Source: Natronococcus sp. CG52 (GTDB taxonomy: Archaea; Halobacteriota; Halobacteria; Halobacteriales; Natrialbaceae). Taken from it: DNA of 64,000 nt. Numbering within the stretch: the stretch's first letter is position 1; the number at the start of each line of letters is the position of its first letter. The stretch spans positions 2,914,001-2,978,000 of the forward strand of contig NZ_CP099391.1 of assembly GCF_023913515.1 (NCBI RefSeq). Direction: 5' to 3'. Of this stretch, positions 1-9,390 are shown one piece after another. A program made the position numbers and the translations under genes. Under the pieces are notes generated by a model that was not told where the DNA came from, made no database searches, and saw only the letters and a list, made by a program, of their open reading frames with translations.

Positions 1-799
1 CCTCGCCGGCGAGGACCACCGCGCCGAACAGCGCGGCGAGCGCGTCGTGTGCGTTGCCGTCGGCCCAGATCGCGACCTCGCGGACGGTTTCGTGGTCGAG
101 GGCCCCTGGAGAGAGCCCGGTCGACGTCCGGTCGGTGACGACGTCGACGAGTTCGTGATGGCGGTAAGACGGGACCGTCACCGTCGGTCCGTCCCAGCCG
201 TCGGGTTCGGTCTGCCCGACGGCGATCGTCGAGACGTTTTCGGCCGACGGTTCGACGAGTTCGCGAACGCGCTCGTAAGAGAGCGTCTCGGGTTCGTCGT
301 AGTGATCGACAGCGATGACTGCACGCCGGTCCGGTCGCTCGAGCCGCGAGCAGAGTCGCTCGCGGAGATCGTCGGTTCCCACGCCGCTCTCGGGAACCGA
401 CTCCGCGGAGATCCGCGAGAGGACGGTCCGGTAGAACGCGAAGGCGCTCTCGACGCGACGCGCGTCGACGTAGACGAACCACGTCACCGGGCCGGTGCTG
501 CCGGCCCGCGTCGTCGTCCCCATCGTGCGAGTGGTCTCGCCGAGTCGATCGTTCAGCGCCGCGAACAGCGACGTGACGATCGCTGAGGTTCCGGCACCCG
601 CGGGACCGACGACCGCGACGGGCTCCGGAAGCGTGCCGTCGAACACCGCCTCGAGTGCGTCGAGCAGCTGCTCGAGCACGGGACCTCGACCCACCGGTTC
701 CGACCGGTGAACCACCGGACTGAGGTGTTCACGGTTGACGACGATCCCGTTGTCGCGGCGCGCGGATCGTCGTCGAGCGATGCGTTCCTGGAGGTCCAT
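1..799 (-). CDS. Orc1/Cdc6-like AAA ATPase with degenerate Walker A (3' end outside window)
   Basis: About 266 codons are visible from an ATG at 799; the C-terminus lies beyond base 1. Residues 23-75 resemble the start of Orc1/Cdc6 initiators: a conserved 'hRxxPvgR' stretch, then a P-loop. The P-loop reads GPAGAGTS (residues 65-72), with Thr where the nucleotide-binding Lys belongs. A Walker B-like VIAVDHYDE follows at 161-169. The start codon overlaps the glpC stop by one base (TAATG), so the gene is the last member of the glpABC operon. It is probably not a replication initiator; a regulatory or scaffolding role is a guess. It could also be another STAND/AAA-type ATPase. Confidence 0.6.
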   Translation of the reverse strand, partial: MDLQERIARRRSARRDNGIVVNREHLSPVVHRSEPVGRGPVLEQLLDALEAVFDGTLPEPVAVVGPAGAGTSAIVTSLFAALNDRLGETTRTMGTTTRAGSTGPVTWFVYVDARRVESAFAFYRTVLSRISAESVPESGVGTDDLRERLCSRLERPDRRAVIAVDHYDEPETLSYERVRELVEPSAENVSTIAVGQTEPDGWDGPTVTVPSYRHHELVDVVTDRTSTGLSPGALDHETVREVAIWADGNAHDALAALFGAVVLAGE

Positions 800-2169
800 T
801 ACGTCTCCTCCAGCTCCGTCCCCACGAGCGCGGCCTCGAGAACCTGCAGCGTGTGCTGGATCTCGTAGCCGGTTCCGTGCTCCATCTGCATCGAGCAGGT
901 CGGACACTCCGTCAGCCCGGTCGTGGCCTCCGCGTCCTCCATGTGCTCGAACATTTCCTCACCGATCTTCATGGAGGTTTCGTAGTTCTCTTCCTTCCAG
1001 CCGTAGGTGCCGGAGATTCCGGAACAGGAGTCGCCGACGTCCTCGGCCTCGACGCCGTCGATCGCGCTCATCACTTCGATCGTCTGTCCGTCCAGCCCCT
1101 GATTTCGCGAGTGGCACGGGGCGTGGTAGGCGAAGCTGGCGTCGTCGACCCGGGTCCCCTCGAGTTCGCCCTCGAGGTCCTCGTGGACCCGGAGGTACTC
1201 GACGGCTTCCCAGGTGTTCTCGGCGACGCTCTCGGTGCCCTCGAAGTCGAACAGCTCCGGGTACTCCTGGCGGAGCGACATCGAACAGGAGGTACAGGAG
1301 GCGATGACGTCGGCGCCGTCTTCGATCGCCGCGGAGAGTTCGCGAACGTTCGTCTCGGCGGCCCGTCGGGCGTCGTCGAGCATTCCGTTGGCGAACATCG
1401 GCGTCCCGGAACAGGCCTGTTCGGGAATCATGACCTCGTAGCCGAAGCGCTCGAAGACGCGCACGAGCGCCTTCCCGACCTCAGTCGTGTTGTAATTCGA
1501 GTAGCAGCCGTGGAAGTAGGCGATGCGCTTCTCCTCGCTCTGGACCTCGGCGCCGCGCTCCGCTCGCGCTTCCTGCGCTCGCTCCCTCGAGGTGGCGTTG
1601 CCACCTCGCTTTGCCCACCATTCACGAAAGGTCGTCTTCGCGAACTCGGGGAACTCTCGCTCGCTGGTGATGCCGAGGACCTTCTCGCCCATCCACTGCG
1701 TGACGGAGAGGCCCATCACGAAGTTCGCCGTCCGCGGGAACGCCGACGCCAGCGGGGCGAGCTGGCGGTAGTTCGAGAGCATCCGGTTGCGCCAGTACTC
1801 GCGGGAGAACTTGCTCATGTTCTCCTCGACGTACTCGGCTCGCGCCGTATTGTGCATCTGCGACAGGGGTACTTCGGAGGGACAGGCGCTGTCACAGCGC
1901 ATGCAGTTCGAACACTTCATCACCGAGTCGTCGATGTCGTGGTCGTCCTGACGCTTGAGCCGCCACTGCTCGGGTCCCTGGAACTTCGGGCCGGGGAACT
2001 CGTCGTCGACCTCGGCGACCGGACAGTTCGTGTCGCAGGTCGAGCACTTGTAACAGTTATCGGCGCCCGGTCGGAGGTCCATCTTCTCGGCCTCGGGGAA
2101 CACCTGGATCGGTTCGAACTCGTCGTCTCCTGGAACGTGGTCGTCGGTTGGTTGTTCTGCGTCGCTCAT
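799..2169 (-). CDS. glpC: anaerobic glycerol-3-phosphate dehydrogenase subunit C
   Basis: This 456-residue protein is the membrane-anchoring, electron-transferring subunit of GlpABC, which passes electrons from glycerol 3-phosphate to the quinone pool. Two [4Fe-4S] motifs are seen: C39/C42/C45/C49 and C86/C89/C92/C96, each ending in CP. The C-terminal half carries two CCG-type cysteine clusters, the first beginning with HGC near residue 222 and the second with CHS near 347. Between them and the ferredoxin part is a charged linker (residues 187-214). Part of that linker, residues 188-194, is encoded by a perfect 21-base hairpin. It lies third in the operon, 58 bases after glpB. Confidence 0.93.
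   Translation of the reverse strand: MSDAEQPTDDHVPGDDEFEPIQVFPEAEKMDLRPGADNCYKCSTCDTNCPVAEVDDEFPGPKFQGPEQWRLKRQDDHDIDDSVMKCSNCMRCDSACPSEVPLSQMHNTARAEYVEENMSKFSREYWRNRMLSNYRQLAPLASAFPRTANFVMGLSVTQWMGEKVLGITSEREFPEFAKTTFREWWAKRGGNATSRERAQEARAERGAEVQSEEKRIAYFHGCYSNYNTTEVGKALVRVFERFGYEVMIPEQACSGTPMFANGMLDDARRAAETNVRELSAAIEDGADVIASCTSCSMSLRQEYPELFDFEGTESVAENTWEAVEYLRVHEDLEGELEGTRVDDASFAYHAPCHSRNQGLDGQTIEVMSAIDGVEAEDVGDSCSGISGTYGWKEENYETSMKIGEEMFEHMEDAEATTGLTECPTCSMQMEHGTGYEIQHTLQVLEAALVGTELEET
1588..1608. repeat. 9-3-9 hairpin inside glpC
   Basis: CGAGGTGGC-gtt-GCCACCTCG is a perfect 9-base stem with a 3-base loop. It fills exactly seven codons (RGGNATS, residues 188-194 of GlpC) in a low-complexity linker. 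Its architecture matches the stem-loops in the gene-free stretch around 17.5-17.9 kb. Confidence 0.8.
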
Positions 2170-2227
2170 CGAATCACCGTGGTCGATCGCTCGCTCGAGT
2201 CAATTGCAGTCACTGTTAGGGTTGCGT

Positions 2228-3514
2228 TCATCTGCTCGCCTCGGTTCCGGCCCGCCCGCCCGCGACGTAGCCCGTCGCGAGCGAGACGCCGGCGCCGGAT
2301 TTCTCCGCCGCGTAGTCGTAGCCGCCGAGCACCCCACCCGCGGCGCGCAGGTTCGAGAACTCGGGTTCGTCGTCCTCGTCGAGCGGCCGCAGTTCGCGGT
2401 CCGGAACGAGTCCGAACCGGGCGTAGGGCTGCTCGCCGAAGACGTCCTCGACGAACCAGTCGTAGCGCTCCGCGGCGTGGGGGACGTGACAGTCGAAGAC
2501 GGGTTCGAACACTCGATCTCGCTCGCTCCGGACGCCCTTTCCGACGAGCCCGCCGGTCGCGAGCACGTACTGTTCGGCCCGGTACGGAACCTCCTGCCCG
2601 TGACGGTCGACGACGACGTGATCGATCGCGCCGTCGCCGTCGCTCTCGTAGTCGATCACGGGAACGCCCGACGTGACTCGCACGCCTGCGTCACTGAGCG
2701 CGTCGTACAGCAGGTCCTCGAGGCGCATTCCGGGTAGACTCGGCGGTCCCATCGGGACCTCGAAGACGTCGACGCCCAGCGCGTCCTCGAGGTCGGCCCG
2801 GACCTCGTCGGAGTGTTCGTCGCCCAGAATCGCCGGGAAGCCGACCCGCGACTCGTCTTCGAGGTTGGCGTCGACGGTCGCCGCGAGCGCCTCGCGAGCG
2901 GACGTCTCGCCCGCTCCCGCCTGGACGGTCTCCTCGTGGTCGAGCAGGTGGGCGTAGCGGTTGATCTTCGCGTCGTCGCGAACGATTCCGGGGAACGCGA
3001 CGGTGACGCCGCGAGCCTCGAACGGCGCGCCCGCCGCCTCGAGGTGAGACGCCGCCAGCGGCGCGTCGAAGTCGGTCAGCGTCTCGAACCCGACGAGCAG
3101 CGTGTCCTTCGGGACGGTCGCCAGGCCGGCGGCCGTCGAGACGGGGTAGCGCGCGGTCGGCTTGACGGTGCCGCCGTGGGTCGGAACGAGCGCGTTCGAC
3201 GCCGTGTGGCCTCCCGCGTAGGCGTCACCGGCGATCTCGTCGAAGAACGAGAGCGCGTCGCGCACCGCCTCGGTGCCGACGCGCTCGTAGGGATGGCCCT
3301 CGGGGAGAGCCGAGAGCGCCTCGAACGGATCGACGATCGGTCCGTCTCCCCCGGGCGTGTAGCCGAGGATATCGATCAGGCCGCTCGCGTGCCGGAGGGT
3401 GCTCTGCTTGTACGTGACCAGTCGGACCTGGACGCCTTCCTCCACCGCGGTGAGCGCGGCGGTCGCACCGGCCAGCCCGCCGCCGATGACGAGGACGTCG
3501 TCCTCGATCGCCAT
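2228..3514 (-). CDS. glpB: anaerobic glycerol-3-phosphate dehydrogenase subunit B
   Basis: This 428-residue flavoprotein is the second subunit of the GlpABC complex. A dinucleotide-binding motif (VIGGGLAGATAAL) lies at about residues 9-21. The C-terminal region ends with a second FAD-contacting stretch (AGGVLGGYDY, near 390) typical of the GlpB/FAD_binding_2 family. The ATG is separated from the glpA stop by a single base, consistent with translational coupling. Length fits the family. Confidence 0.92.
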   Translation of the reverse strand: MAIEDDVLVIGGGLAGATAALTAVEEGVQVRLVTYKQSTLRHASGLIDILGYTPGGDGPIVDPFEALSALPEGHPYERVGTEAVRDALSFFDEIAGDAYAGGHTASNALVPTHGGTVKPTARYPVSTAAGLATVPKDTLLVGFETLTDFDAPLAASHLEAAGAPFEARGVTVAFPGIVRDDAKINRYAHLLDHEETVQAGAGETSAREALAATVDANLEDESRVGFPAILGDEHSDEVRADLEDALGVDVFEVPMGPPSLPGMRLEDLLYDALSDAGVRVTSGVPVIDYESDGDGAIDHVVVDRHGQEVPYRAEQYVLATGGLVGKGVRSERDRVFEPVFDCHVPHAAERYDWFVEDVFGEQPYARFGLVPDRELRPLDEDDEPEFSNLRAAGGVLGGYDYAAEKSGAGVSLATGYVAGGRAGTEASR

Positions 3515-3515
3515 C

Positions 3516-5189
3516 TCACCGCACCCCCGTGTCGAACGCGCCGTAGTCGACGGGCTCCGCGGCGCTCGCGGGGTCGTTGTCGCGGTTCATCGTCGTCGCG
3601 TGCAGCGCGTAGTTGAGCATCGCCTGGGAGAGCTGTTCGCCCCAGAGGGCGTGGCGTTCGCCCTTCCAGCGCTCCTGGAACAGTTCGTCCAGCGCTTCCC
3701 GGGTCGTCTCCTCGTCGTACTCGGGGTGGAGTTCGCTGGCCATATTCTGACAGCAAAAGCCGCCCTGACAGTTGCCCATCGAGGCCCGCGTCCGGATGCG
3801 GACCGCGTTCAGGTCGGATCCCGACTGGGAGATCGCGTCGCAGACCTCCGCCCGCGTGACGCCCTCGCACTGACAGATGACCGGATTGGCCTCGTCCGTC
3901 TCGAGCACCTCGGGGGAGCGACTGCCGAGTCGCTGCTTGCTCCGGCGGGCAATCGGCGAGCGAAGCCCGAAGTCGTCCATCCCCTCCTCGAGCACCTCGA
4001 GGTTCTCGCTGCCCGGGAGCGATTCCTCCGCGGTGGCACACGAGGCGGTGACGCCGAGCTGTTCGCAGACGTGATCGGAGATCTGCTCGGCCATCGCTCG
4101 GTAGGTGGTGAACTTGCCGCCGACGATACTCGACATGCCGGCGACGTCGTCGCGCTCCTCGTGGTCGAGCAGGAAGAAGTCGCGCGTGATGTCCGTCGGA
4201 TCCTTCGTGCCGCGTCCCGGGGGCTCGTACAGCGGTCGGACGCCCCAGAACGAGCGGATCGTCCGGGCCTTCTCGAGGATCGGAACGAGTTCCGAGAGCG
4301 TGTCGATCATCATGTCGACCTCCCACCCCTCCTCGGGGTAGTCGTCCGGATCCTCGACCTCTTCGTCGGTCGTGCCGAGGATGGCGGTCGTCTCGTGAGG
4401 GACGACGATATCGGCGTCACCCTTCGGTCGACACCGGTTGACGACGGTGTCGACCTGTCGGACGTTCATAATCGTCATCACGCCCTTGGAGGGGCGGACT
4501 TCGACGTCGAGGTCGGCCATCGCACCGATCTGGCCGGCCCACGCGCCCGTCGCGTTGACCACGTAGTCGGCGGTGATCTCCTCGGTCGTCCCCGGCGTCT
4601 TGTGCGTCCGCTTGCCGGGCCCGGAGTCGTGTCGAACCTTCACGCCGTAGATATCGTCGCCGTCGCGCAGGAGGTCGACCACCTCGGCGTGGGTCTCGAC
4701 GCGCGCGCCGTGGCGTTCGGCGTCGATCGCGTTCGCGACGCAGAGTCGGAACGGGTCGATCGCCCCGTCGGGAACCTGAATCGCGCGCTTGACGTCCTTC
4801 GCGAGGTAGGGCTCCACCTCGCGAGCTTCCCTGCCGGAGAGGGCCCGCGCGGGAATCTTACACTCGCGACAGCCCTCGAGTTTCTCCTGGAAGTAGTCGT
4901 CGGGATCTTCGGGGCGCTGAACGAACAGCCCGCCGGTCATCTCGACGCAGTGACCGGCGATATCCCGGAGAATCTTGTTTTCTTCGATACACTCGGTCGC
5001 ACTGGCCTGGTCAGAGACGGCGTACCGTCCGCCGCTGTGCAAGAGGCCGTGCATCCGGCCCGTCGTCCCGTCCGTTAGATTGCCTCGTTCGACGAGGGTG
5101 ACCTCGAGGCCGCGCATCGCCAGGTCTCTGGCGATGCCACAGCCGGTCGAGCCACCGCCGAGTACGAGGACCTCCGTATCGTGTGCCAT
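3516..5189 (-). CDS. glpA: anaerobic glycerol-3-phosphate dehydrogenase subunit A
   Basis: This 557-residue protein is the catalytic FAD subunit oxidising glycerol 3-phosphate to dihydroxyacetone phosphate. The N-terminal Rossmann motif GGGSTGCG is at residues 11-18, and a DAO fold runs to about 375. The C-terminus has a BFD-like [2Fe-2S] domain with C439/C441 (CQCEGVTR) and C474/C479. It is first in the glpABC operon and divergent from glpK, sharing a 309-base promoter region. A TATA-like element at 5219-5230 lies 30-40 bases before the ATG. Confidence 0.95.
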   Translation of the reverse strand: MAHDTEVLVLGGGSTGCGIARDLAMRGLEVTLVERGNLTDGTTGRMHGLLHSGGRYAVSDQASATECIEENKILRDIAGHCVEMTGGLFVQRPEDPDDYFQEKLEGCRECKIPARALSGREAREVEPYLAKDVKRAIQVPDGAIDPFRLCVANAIDAERHGARVETHAEVVDLLRDGDDIYGVKVRHDSGPGKRTHKTPGTTEEITADYVVNATGAWAGQIGAMADLDVEVRPSKGVMTIMNVRQVDTVVNRCRPKGDADIVVPHETTAILGTTDEEVEDPDDYPEEGWEVDMMIDTLSELVPILEKARTIRSFWGVRPLYEPPGRGTKDPTDITRDFFLLDHEERDDVAGMSSIVGGKFTTYRAMAEQISDHVCEQLGVTASCATAEESLPGSENLEVLEEGMDDFGLRSPIARRSKQRLGSRSPEVLETDEANPVICQCEGVTRAEVCDAISQSGSDLNAVRIRTRASMGNCQGGFCCQNMASELHPEYDEETTREALDELFQERWKGERHALWGEQLSQAMLNYALHATTMNRDNDPASAAEPVDYGAFDTGVR

Positions 5190-5498
5190 CCCTTCGTACG
5201 TACCTAGCCGTCCCCCGTCTTTATTTTATCGGCGCTTCCCGAGCGGCCATAACAAACGGATAGAACGCTGGTTAGTGCGGCACGAACGAATATCAGAGAA
5301 ACAAATACGACCGCCAGGAAAGTGGACGTTTGGCCGCATATAATGTACGTTCCGTAGATTGTCGAATTACCAAGCACGAACCGCGATATCAGATTTTCGA
5401 TATTTTTGGTAACGTTTATAATGATCGTAGGAAATGTTTATCAGTAGAATGCGATCGTCAGTAAAGACGGCGCATGGGACAATCTGGGGCGACTACCA
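5190..5498. promoter_or_regulatory. divergent glpA/glpK promoter region
   Basis: This 309-base AT-rich stretch separates glpA (minus) from glpK (plus). The glpA TATA candidate is GATAAAATAAAG on the minus strand (5219-5230). For glpK, TTTATA at 5415-5420 and TTTATC at 5437-5442 are candidates, which would leave a 5' leader of some 30-55 bases. No clean operator palindrome was found. Joint control by glycerol is expected from family knowledge, not shown here. Confidence 0.6.
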
Positions 5499-7043
5499 AT
5501 GACAGCAAACACGTACGTCGGCGCAGTTGATCAGGGAACGACCGGAACTCGGTTTATGGTCTTCGACCACGGAGGACAGGTCGTCGCGAACGCCTACGAA
5601 AAGCACGAACAGTACTACCCGGAACCCGGCTGGGTCGAACACGATCCGATGGAGATCTGGGAGAACACGAAGAGCGTCATCACGACAGCACTCGGAAAGG
5701 CGGGGATCAGTCCCGACCAGCTCGAGGCCATCGGCGTCACGAACCAGCGCGAGACGACGCTCCTCTGGGACGCGGAGTCCGGTCGTCCGGTCCACAACGC
5801 CATCGTCTGGCAGGACCGACGGACGACGGACCGGGTCGAACAGCTCGAGGAGGACGGGATGGTCGGCACCATCCGCGCGAAGACCGGGCTCGAGGCCGAC
5901 GCCTACTTCTCGGCGACGAAAGCGGAGTGGCTGCTCGACAACGCCGACCCCATCAAGATGGAGCGGGCCCGCCCCGCGGACATACAGGACCGAGCGGCGG
6001 AGGGCGAGGTCCTCTTCGGGACGATCGACACCTGGCTGATCTACAACCTCACGGGGAACCACATCACCGAGGTCACGAACGCCTCGCGCACGATGCTGTA
6101 CAACATTCACGACCTCGAGTGGGACGACGAACTCCTCGAGGAGTTCTCCATCCCCGAGGCGATGCTGCCCGAGGTCCGCCCCTCGAGCGACGACGAGACC
6201 TACGGAACGACCGACCCCGAGGGCTTCCTCGAGGCGGAGGTACCCGTCGCCGGCGCGCTGGGTGACCAGCAGGCGGCGCTGTTCGGCCAGACCTGTTTCG
6301 ACGCCGGTGAGGCCAAGAACACCTACGGCACGGGCTCGTTCTTCCTGATGAACACCGGCGACGAGGCCGTCGAGAGCGACCACGGGCTGCTGACGACGAT
6401 CGGCTTCCAGCGCTCGGGCGAACCCGTCCAGTACGCCCTCGAGGGGGCGATCTTCGTCACCGGCGCGGCGATCGAGTGGCTCGAAGACATGTCGCTGATC
6501 GACAACCCGGCCCAGACCGCCGAACTCGCCCGCAGCGTGGACTCGACCGACGGCGTCTACGTCGTTCCCGCCTTCACCGGCCTGGGAGCACCCCACTGGG
6601 ACCAGCGCGCCCGCGGCACCATCGTCGGGATGACCCGCGGCACGCGCAAGGAGCACGTCGTCCGGGCGACGCTCGAGTCGGTCGCCTACCAGACCCGCGA
6701 CGTCGCGGAGGCGATGGAGGCCGACTCCGGCATCGAGATGGCGGATCTCAAGGTCGACGGCGGCGCGGTCAAGAACAACTACCTCTGTCAGCTCCAGTCC
6801 GACATCATCGGCTCGGAGATCGTCCGCCCGAAGGTCGACGAGACGACCGCGCTCGGCTCCGCGTACGCCGCGGGCCTGGCCGTCGGCTACTGGGGCGACA
6901 TCGAGGGGCTTCGCGACAACTGGCAGATCGACCGCGAGTTCGAACCGGAGATGGACCGCGACGAGGCGGACAAGAAGTACGGCCGCTGGAGCGACGCCGT
7001 CGAACGGTCGCTCGACTGGGCGCGGGACGGTGACGGTGAATGA
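5499..7043 (+). CDS. glpK: glycerol kinase
   Basis: This 514-residue FGGY-family kinase phosphorylates glycerol to glycerol 3-phosphate with ATP, feeding GlpABC. The phosphate-1 motif DQGTTGTR is at residues 11-18. The signature GTGSFFLMNTG lies near 280 and the C-terminal GGAVKNNYLCQLQSDIIG near 414. It divides from glpA and overlaps the next gene by four bases (ATGA), so the two are translationally coupled. Length is typical. Confidence 0.96.
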   Translation: MTANTYVGAVDQGTTGTRFMVFDHGGQVVANAYEKHEQYYPEPGWVEHDPMEIWENTKSVITTALGKAGISPDQLEAIGVTNQRETTLLWDAESGRPVHNAIVWQDRRTTDRVEQLEEDGMVGTIRAKTGLEADAYFSATKAEWLLDNADPIKMERARPADIQDRAAEGEVLFGTIDTWLIYNLTGNHITEVTNASRTMLYNIHDLEWDDELLEEFSIPEAMLPEVRPSSDDETYGTTDPEGFLEAEVPVAGALGDQQAALFGQTCFDAGEAKNTYGTGSFFLMNTGDEAVESDHGLLTTIGFQRSGEPVQYALEGAIFVTGAAIEWLEDMSLIDNPAQTAELARSVDSTDGVYVVPAFTGLGAPHWDQRARGTIVGMTRGTRKEHVVRATLESVAYQTRDVAEAMEADSGIEMADLKVDGGAVKNNYLCQLQSDIIGSEIVRPKVDETTALGSAYAAGLAVGYWGDIEGLRDNWQIDREFEPEMDRDEADKKYGRWSDAVERSLDWARDGDGE

Positions 7044-8158
7044 TCGACGCATTACTCGACCTCGCTGAGATCATCGCCGCCTTCGGCGGTGGCGCCTTCG
7101 GCGCCGCACTCGGGCCGCTACCGGCTTTCATCTTCACCGGGTTCATGGTGATCGCGGGCGAGTCTGCGGTGCTCGTCGACCCCGAGGCCCTTGAGATTAC
7201 GAACTCGGTCGCCTTCGGACCGCCGTTCTCGCCGGCGATCAGCTTCGCCGGCGGCGTGGCGGCGACGGCCTACGCCGCTCGCCAGGGCTACATGGATACC
7301 GGCTTCGACTACCACGAGGCGAAGAACATCGCCTTCGCGCTCGGCACGAAGCCCGACGTGCTCGCCGTCGGCGGCGCGTTCGGGATCCTCGGCTACTGGC
7401 TGACCGTGCTGTCGGCGGAACTCGGCATGCCGTACGACCCCATCGCGATGGGCGTCGTGCTCTCCGCGTTCGCCCACCGGCTGATCCTCGGCTACAGCAT
7501 CATCGGGAAGGTCCGGGGGTCGAATATCCTCGACATGAGCCCGTTCGAGCGCGAGGAGACGCGCGTCATCGGCAAACCCGCTACCAACGGCGGCGAGCAA
7601 ACCGATGGCGGCGAAGCGCAGGCGGCTGCCGCCGCGACCACTCAGAAGGAACGGTTCAAGGTCGAGCCGTGGCTGCCCCACCAGTACAAGTGGGGCCACG
7701 TCGCGATGATCGGTCTCGCGGCGGGGATCCTGGGCGCCTACGTCGGGGTCAGGACCGGCAGCGCGTTCCTCGGCTTCGGAATCAGTGCAGCTTCGCTCGT
7801 CTTCCTCAACTGCGGGGTCGAGAAGATCCCGGTTACTCACCACATGACCTTACCCGCCGCGACCGCCGCGCTGGCGGTTTACGTTCCCGCCGACGGCGGT
7901 GTTGCCGAGGCCGCGCCGGTCGCCTACGATAGCGGCGCGCTCCTCGCGGGCACCGGCGTCGAGGTCGCGTTGATCGTCGGTCTCGTCTTCGGCGTCGTCT
8001 CCGCACTCTTCGGCGAACTGTTCCAGCGGATCTTCTACGCGCACGGCGACACGCACGTCGACCCGCCCGCTGCGGCGATCGTGTTCGGGATCTTCCTGGT
8101 CGCGGTCATGTACGCCCTCGGCGTCTTCCCGACGACGGTCTACGTGCCGCTGTTCTGA
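7040..8158 (+). CDS. multispanning membrane protein in the glycerol-facilitator position
   Basis: This 372-residue protein has about eight to ten hydrophobic segments and a soluble Ala/Gln/Gly-rich linker near residues 180-205. The two halves look like a loose internal repeat, each ending in a stretch containing DPxAxxxVF/VL. No NPA motifs are present, so it is not a MIP-family aquaglyceroporin, although it occupies the slot annotated glpF beside glpK in other haloarchaea. Translational coupling to glpK (ATGA) supports glycerol uptake or retention as its role; that remains an inference. Confidence 0.7.
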   Translation: MIDALLDLAEIIAAFGGGAFGAALGPLPAFIFTGFMVIAGESAVLVDPEALEITNSVAFGPPFSPAISFAGGVAATAYAARQGYMDTGFDYHEAKNIAFALGTKPDVLAVGGAFGILGYWLTVLSAELGMPYDPIAMGVVLSAFAHRLILGYSIIGKVRGSNILDMSPFEREETRVIGKPATNGGEQTDGGEAQAAAAATTQKERFKVEPWLPHQYKWGHVAMIGLAAGILGAYVGVRTGSAFLGFGISAASLVFLNCGVEKIPVTHHMTLPAATAALAVYVPADGGVAEAAPVAYDSGALLAGTGVEVALIVGLVFGVVSALFGELFQRIFYAHGDTHVDPPAAAIVFGIFLVAVMYALGVFPTTVYVPLF

Positions 8159-8244
8159 TCGGCGCCCGACCGATCCGTTTTGCCGTTTTTCATACCCTCG
8201 TCCCAAACCGACGGCTTTAGGCTGCAGGTCACGGATCCGAAGCT

Positions 8245-8928
8245 ATGACGACAGACCCGCCGCTCGTGCTCGACATCGACGGCACGCTCACCCGCCCCGA
8301 GGGCTGGGGGATCGATCCGCGCGTCTTCGACCCGATCCGCGACTGGGACGCCCCCGTCGTGATCGCCACCGGGAAGGCCTTCCCCTACCCCGTCGCTCTC
8401 TGTCACTTCGTCGGCGTGCCGGAACTCGTCGTCGCCGAGAACGGCGGCGTCGTCTACACCGGCGACGACGTCTTCTTCACCGCCGACCGGGAGGCCGCCC
8501 AGGCCGTCGTCGAGGAGTACCGCAGTCGGGGCTACACGCTCGGCTGGGGCGAGGAAGACACCGTCAACCGCTGGCGGGAGACCGAGGTCGCCGTCAACTT
8601 AGAGCAACCCGTCGCCCCGCTGCGCGAGATCGCCGCCGAGCACGGCCTCGAGGTCGTCGATACCGGCTACGCCTACCACGTCAAGGACGCTGACCCGAAC
8701 AAAGGCGACGGCGTCGAGACCATCGCGGAACACGTCGGATTCGATCTCGCCGACGCCGTCGCCGTCGGCGACTCGATCAACGACGTCTCGACGTTCGAGC
8801 TCGTCGGCCGAAGCTTCGCCGTCGCGAACGCCGATCGCGCCGCGACTGAGGCCGCCGACGAGGTGCTCGAGGCGGTCCACGCCGACGGAACGCTGTCGGT
8901 GCTCGAGCGGGTTCGGGGCTCGTCGTAA
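8245..8928 (+). CDS. phosphoglycolate phosphatase, archaeal type
   Basis: This 227-residue HAD-superfamily phosphatase has motif I LDIDGTLT (residues 9-16, nucleophile Asp10) and motif IV GDSINDVSTFE near 175. The cap insertion and overall length match archaeal phosphoglycolate phosphatases (Pgp), which hydrolyse 2-phosphoglycolate. A TATA-like GGCTTTAGG about 30 bases before the ATG suggests a near-leaderless transcript. Related sugar-phosphate phosphatases cannot be excluded from sequence alone. Confidence 0.85.
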   Translation: MTTDPPLVLDIDGTLTRPEGWGIDPRVFDPIRDWDAPVVIATGKAFPYPVALCHFVGVPELVVAENGGVVYTGDDVFFTADREAAQAVVEEYRSRGYTLGWGEEDTVNRWRETEVAVNLEQPVAPLREIAAEHGLEVVDTGYAYHVKDADPNKGDGVETIAEHVGFDLADAVAVGDSINDVSTFELVGRSFAVANADRAATEAADEVLEAVHADGTLSVLERVRGSS

Positions 8929-8978
8929 TTCGACTCGCCACGCGGAACGCTTTTGCGTGTCCCGGCGAACCGCCACGT

Positions 8979-9317
8979 ATGGACGGAACCGCGGTCGCAA
9001 TCGCGCTCTTCGGTCTCGTCGGAACGGTCGCGATCTTCGCGCTCACCTATCGGGACGCAATCCGACAGGAAATTCCGCGGCCCCGGCTGTGGGCTGCGAT
9101 CGCGGCGATCCCCTTCACGGTCGGAGTGGGACTGTACCTGTTCGCTCCGGCGCCGATGACGGGCGTGATCATGACCGCCAACACCGGCCTGGTGCTGTAC
9201 ACGTTCGAGCGGGAGATCGCGAACGAGGACGACGAACCGGCCGAGCCGGGACAACTGCCGTACGGACCGGTCGGAGACGGGAGATCCGGCGAATCGACCG
9301 ACTCGAGCACGAAGTAA
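8979..9317 (+). CDS. small haloarchaeal membrane protein, unknown function
   Basis: The protein has 112 residues. An N-terminal hydrophobic helix (about residues 4-23) is followed by a short basic loop and two further hydrophobic stretches (about 37-52 and 57-73), then an acidic, proline-containing soluble tail. No catalytic motif is seen. A GCTTTTGCG element 25-30 bases upstream is a plausible TATA box. It lies alone between pgp and twy1. Confidence 0.65.
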   Translation: MDGTAVAIALFGLVGTVAIFALTYRDAIRQEIPRPRLWAAIAAIPFTVGVGLYLFAPAPMTGVIMTANTGLVLYTFEREIANEDDEPAEPGQLPYGPVGDGRSGESTDSSTK

Positions 9318-9390
9318 GACTCCGCTCGAGTTCGTCGACGGAGTACGACACCACACGGCTTTTGCCCGCGCCGATACAACGCACGCCAAC

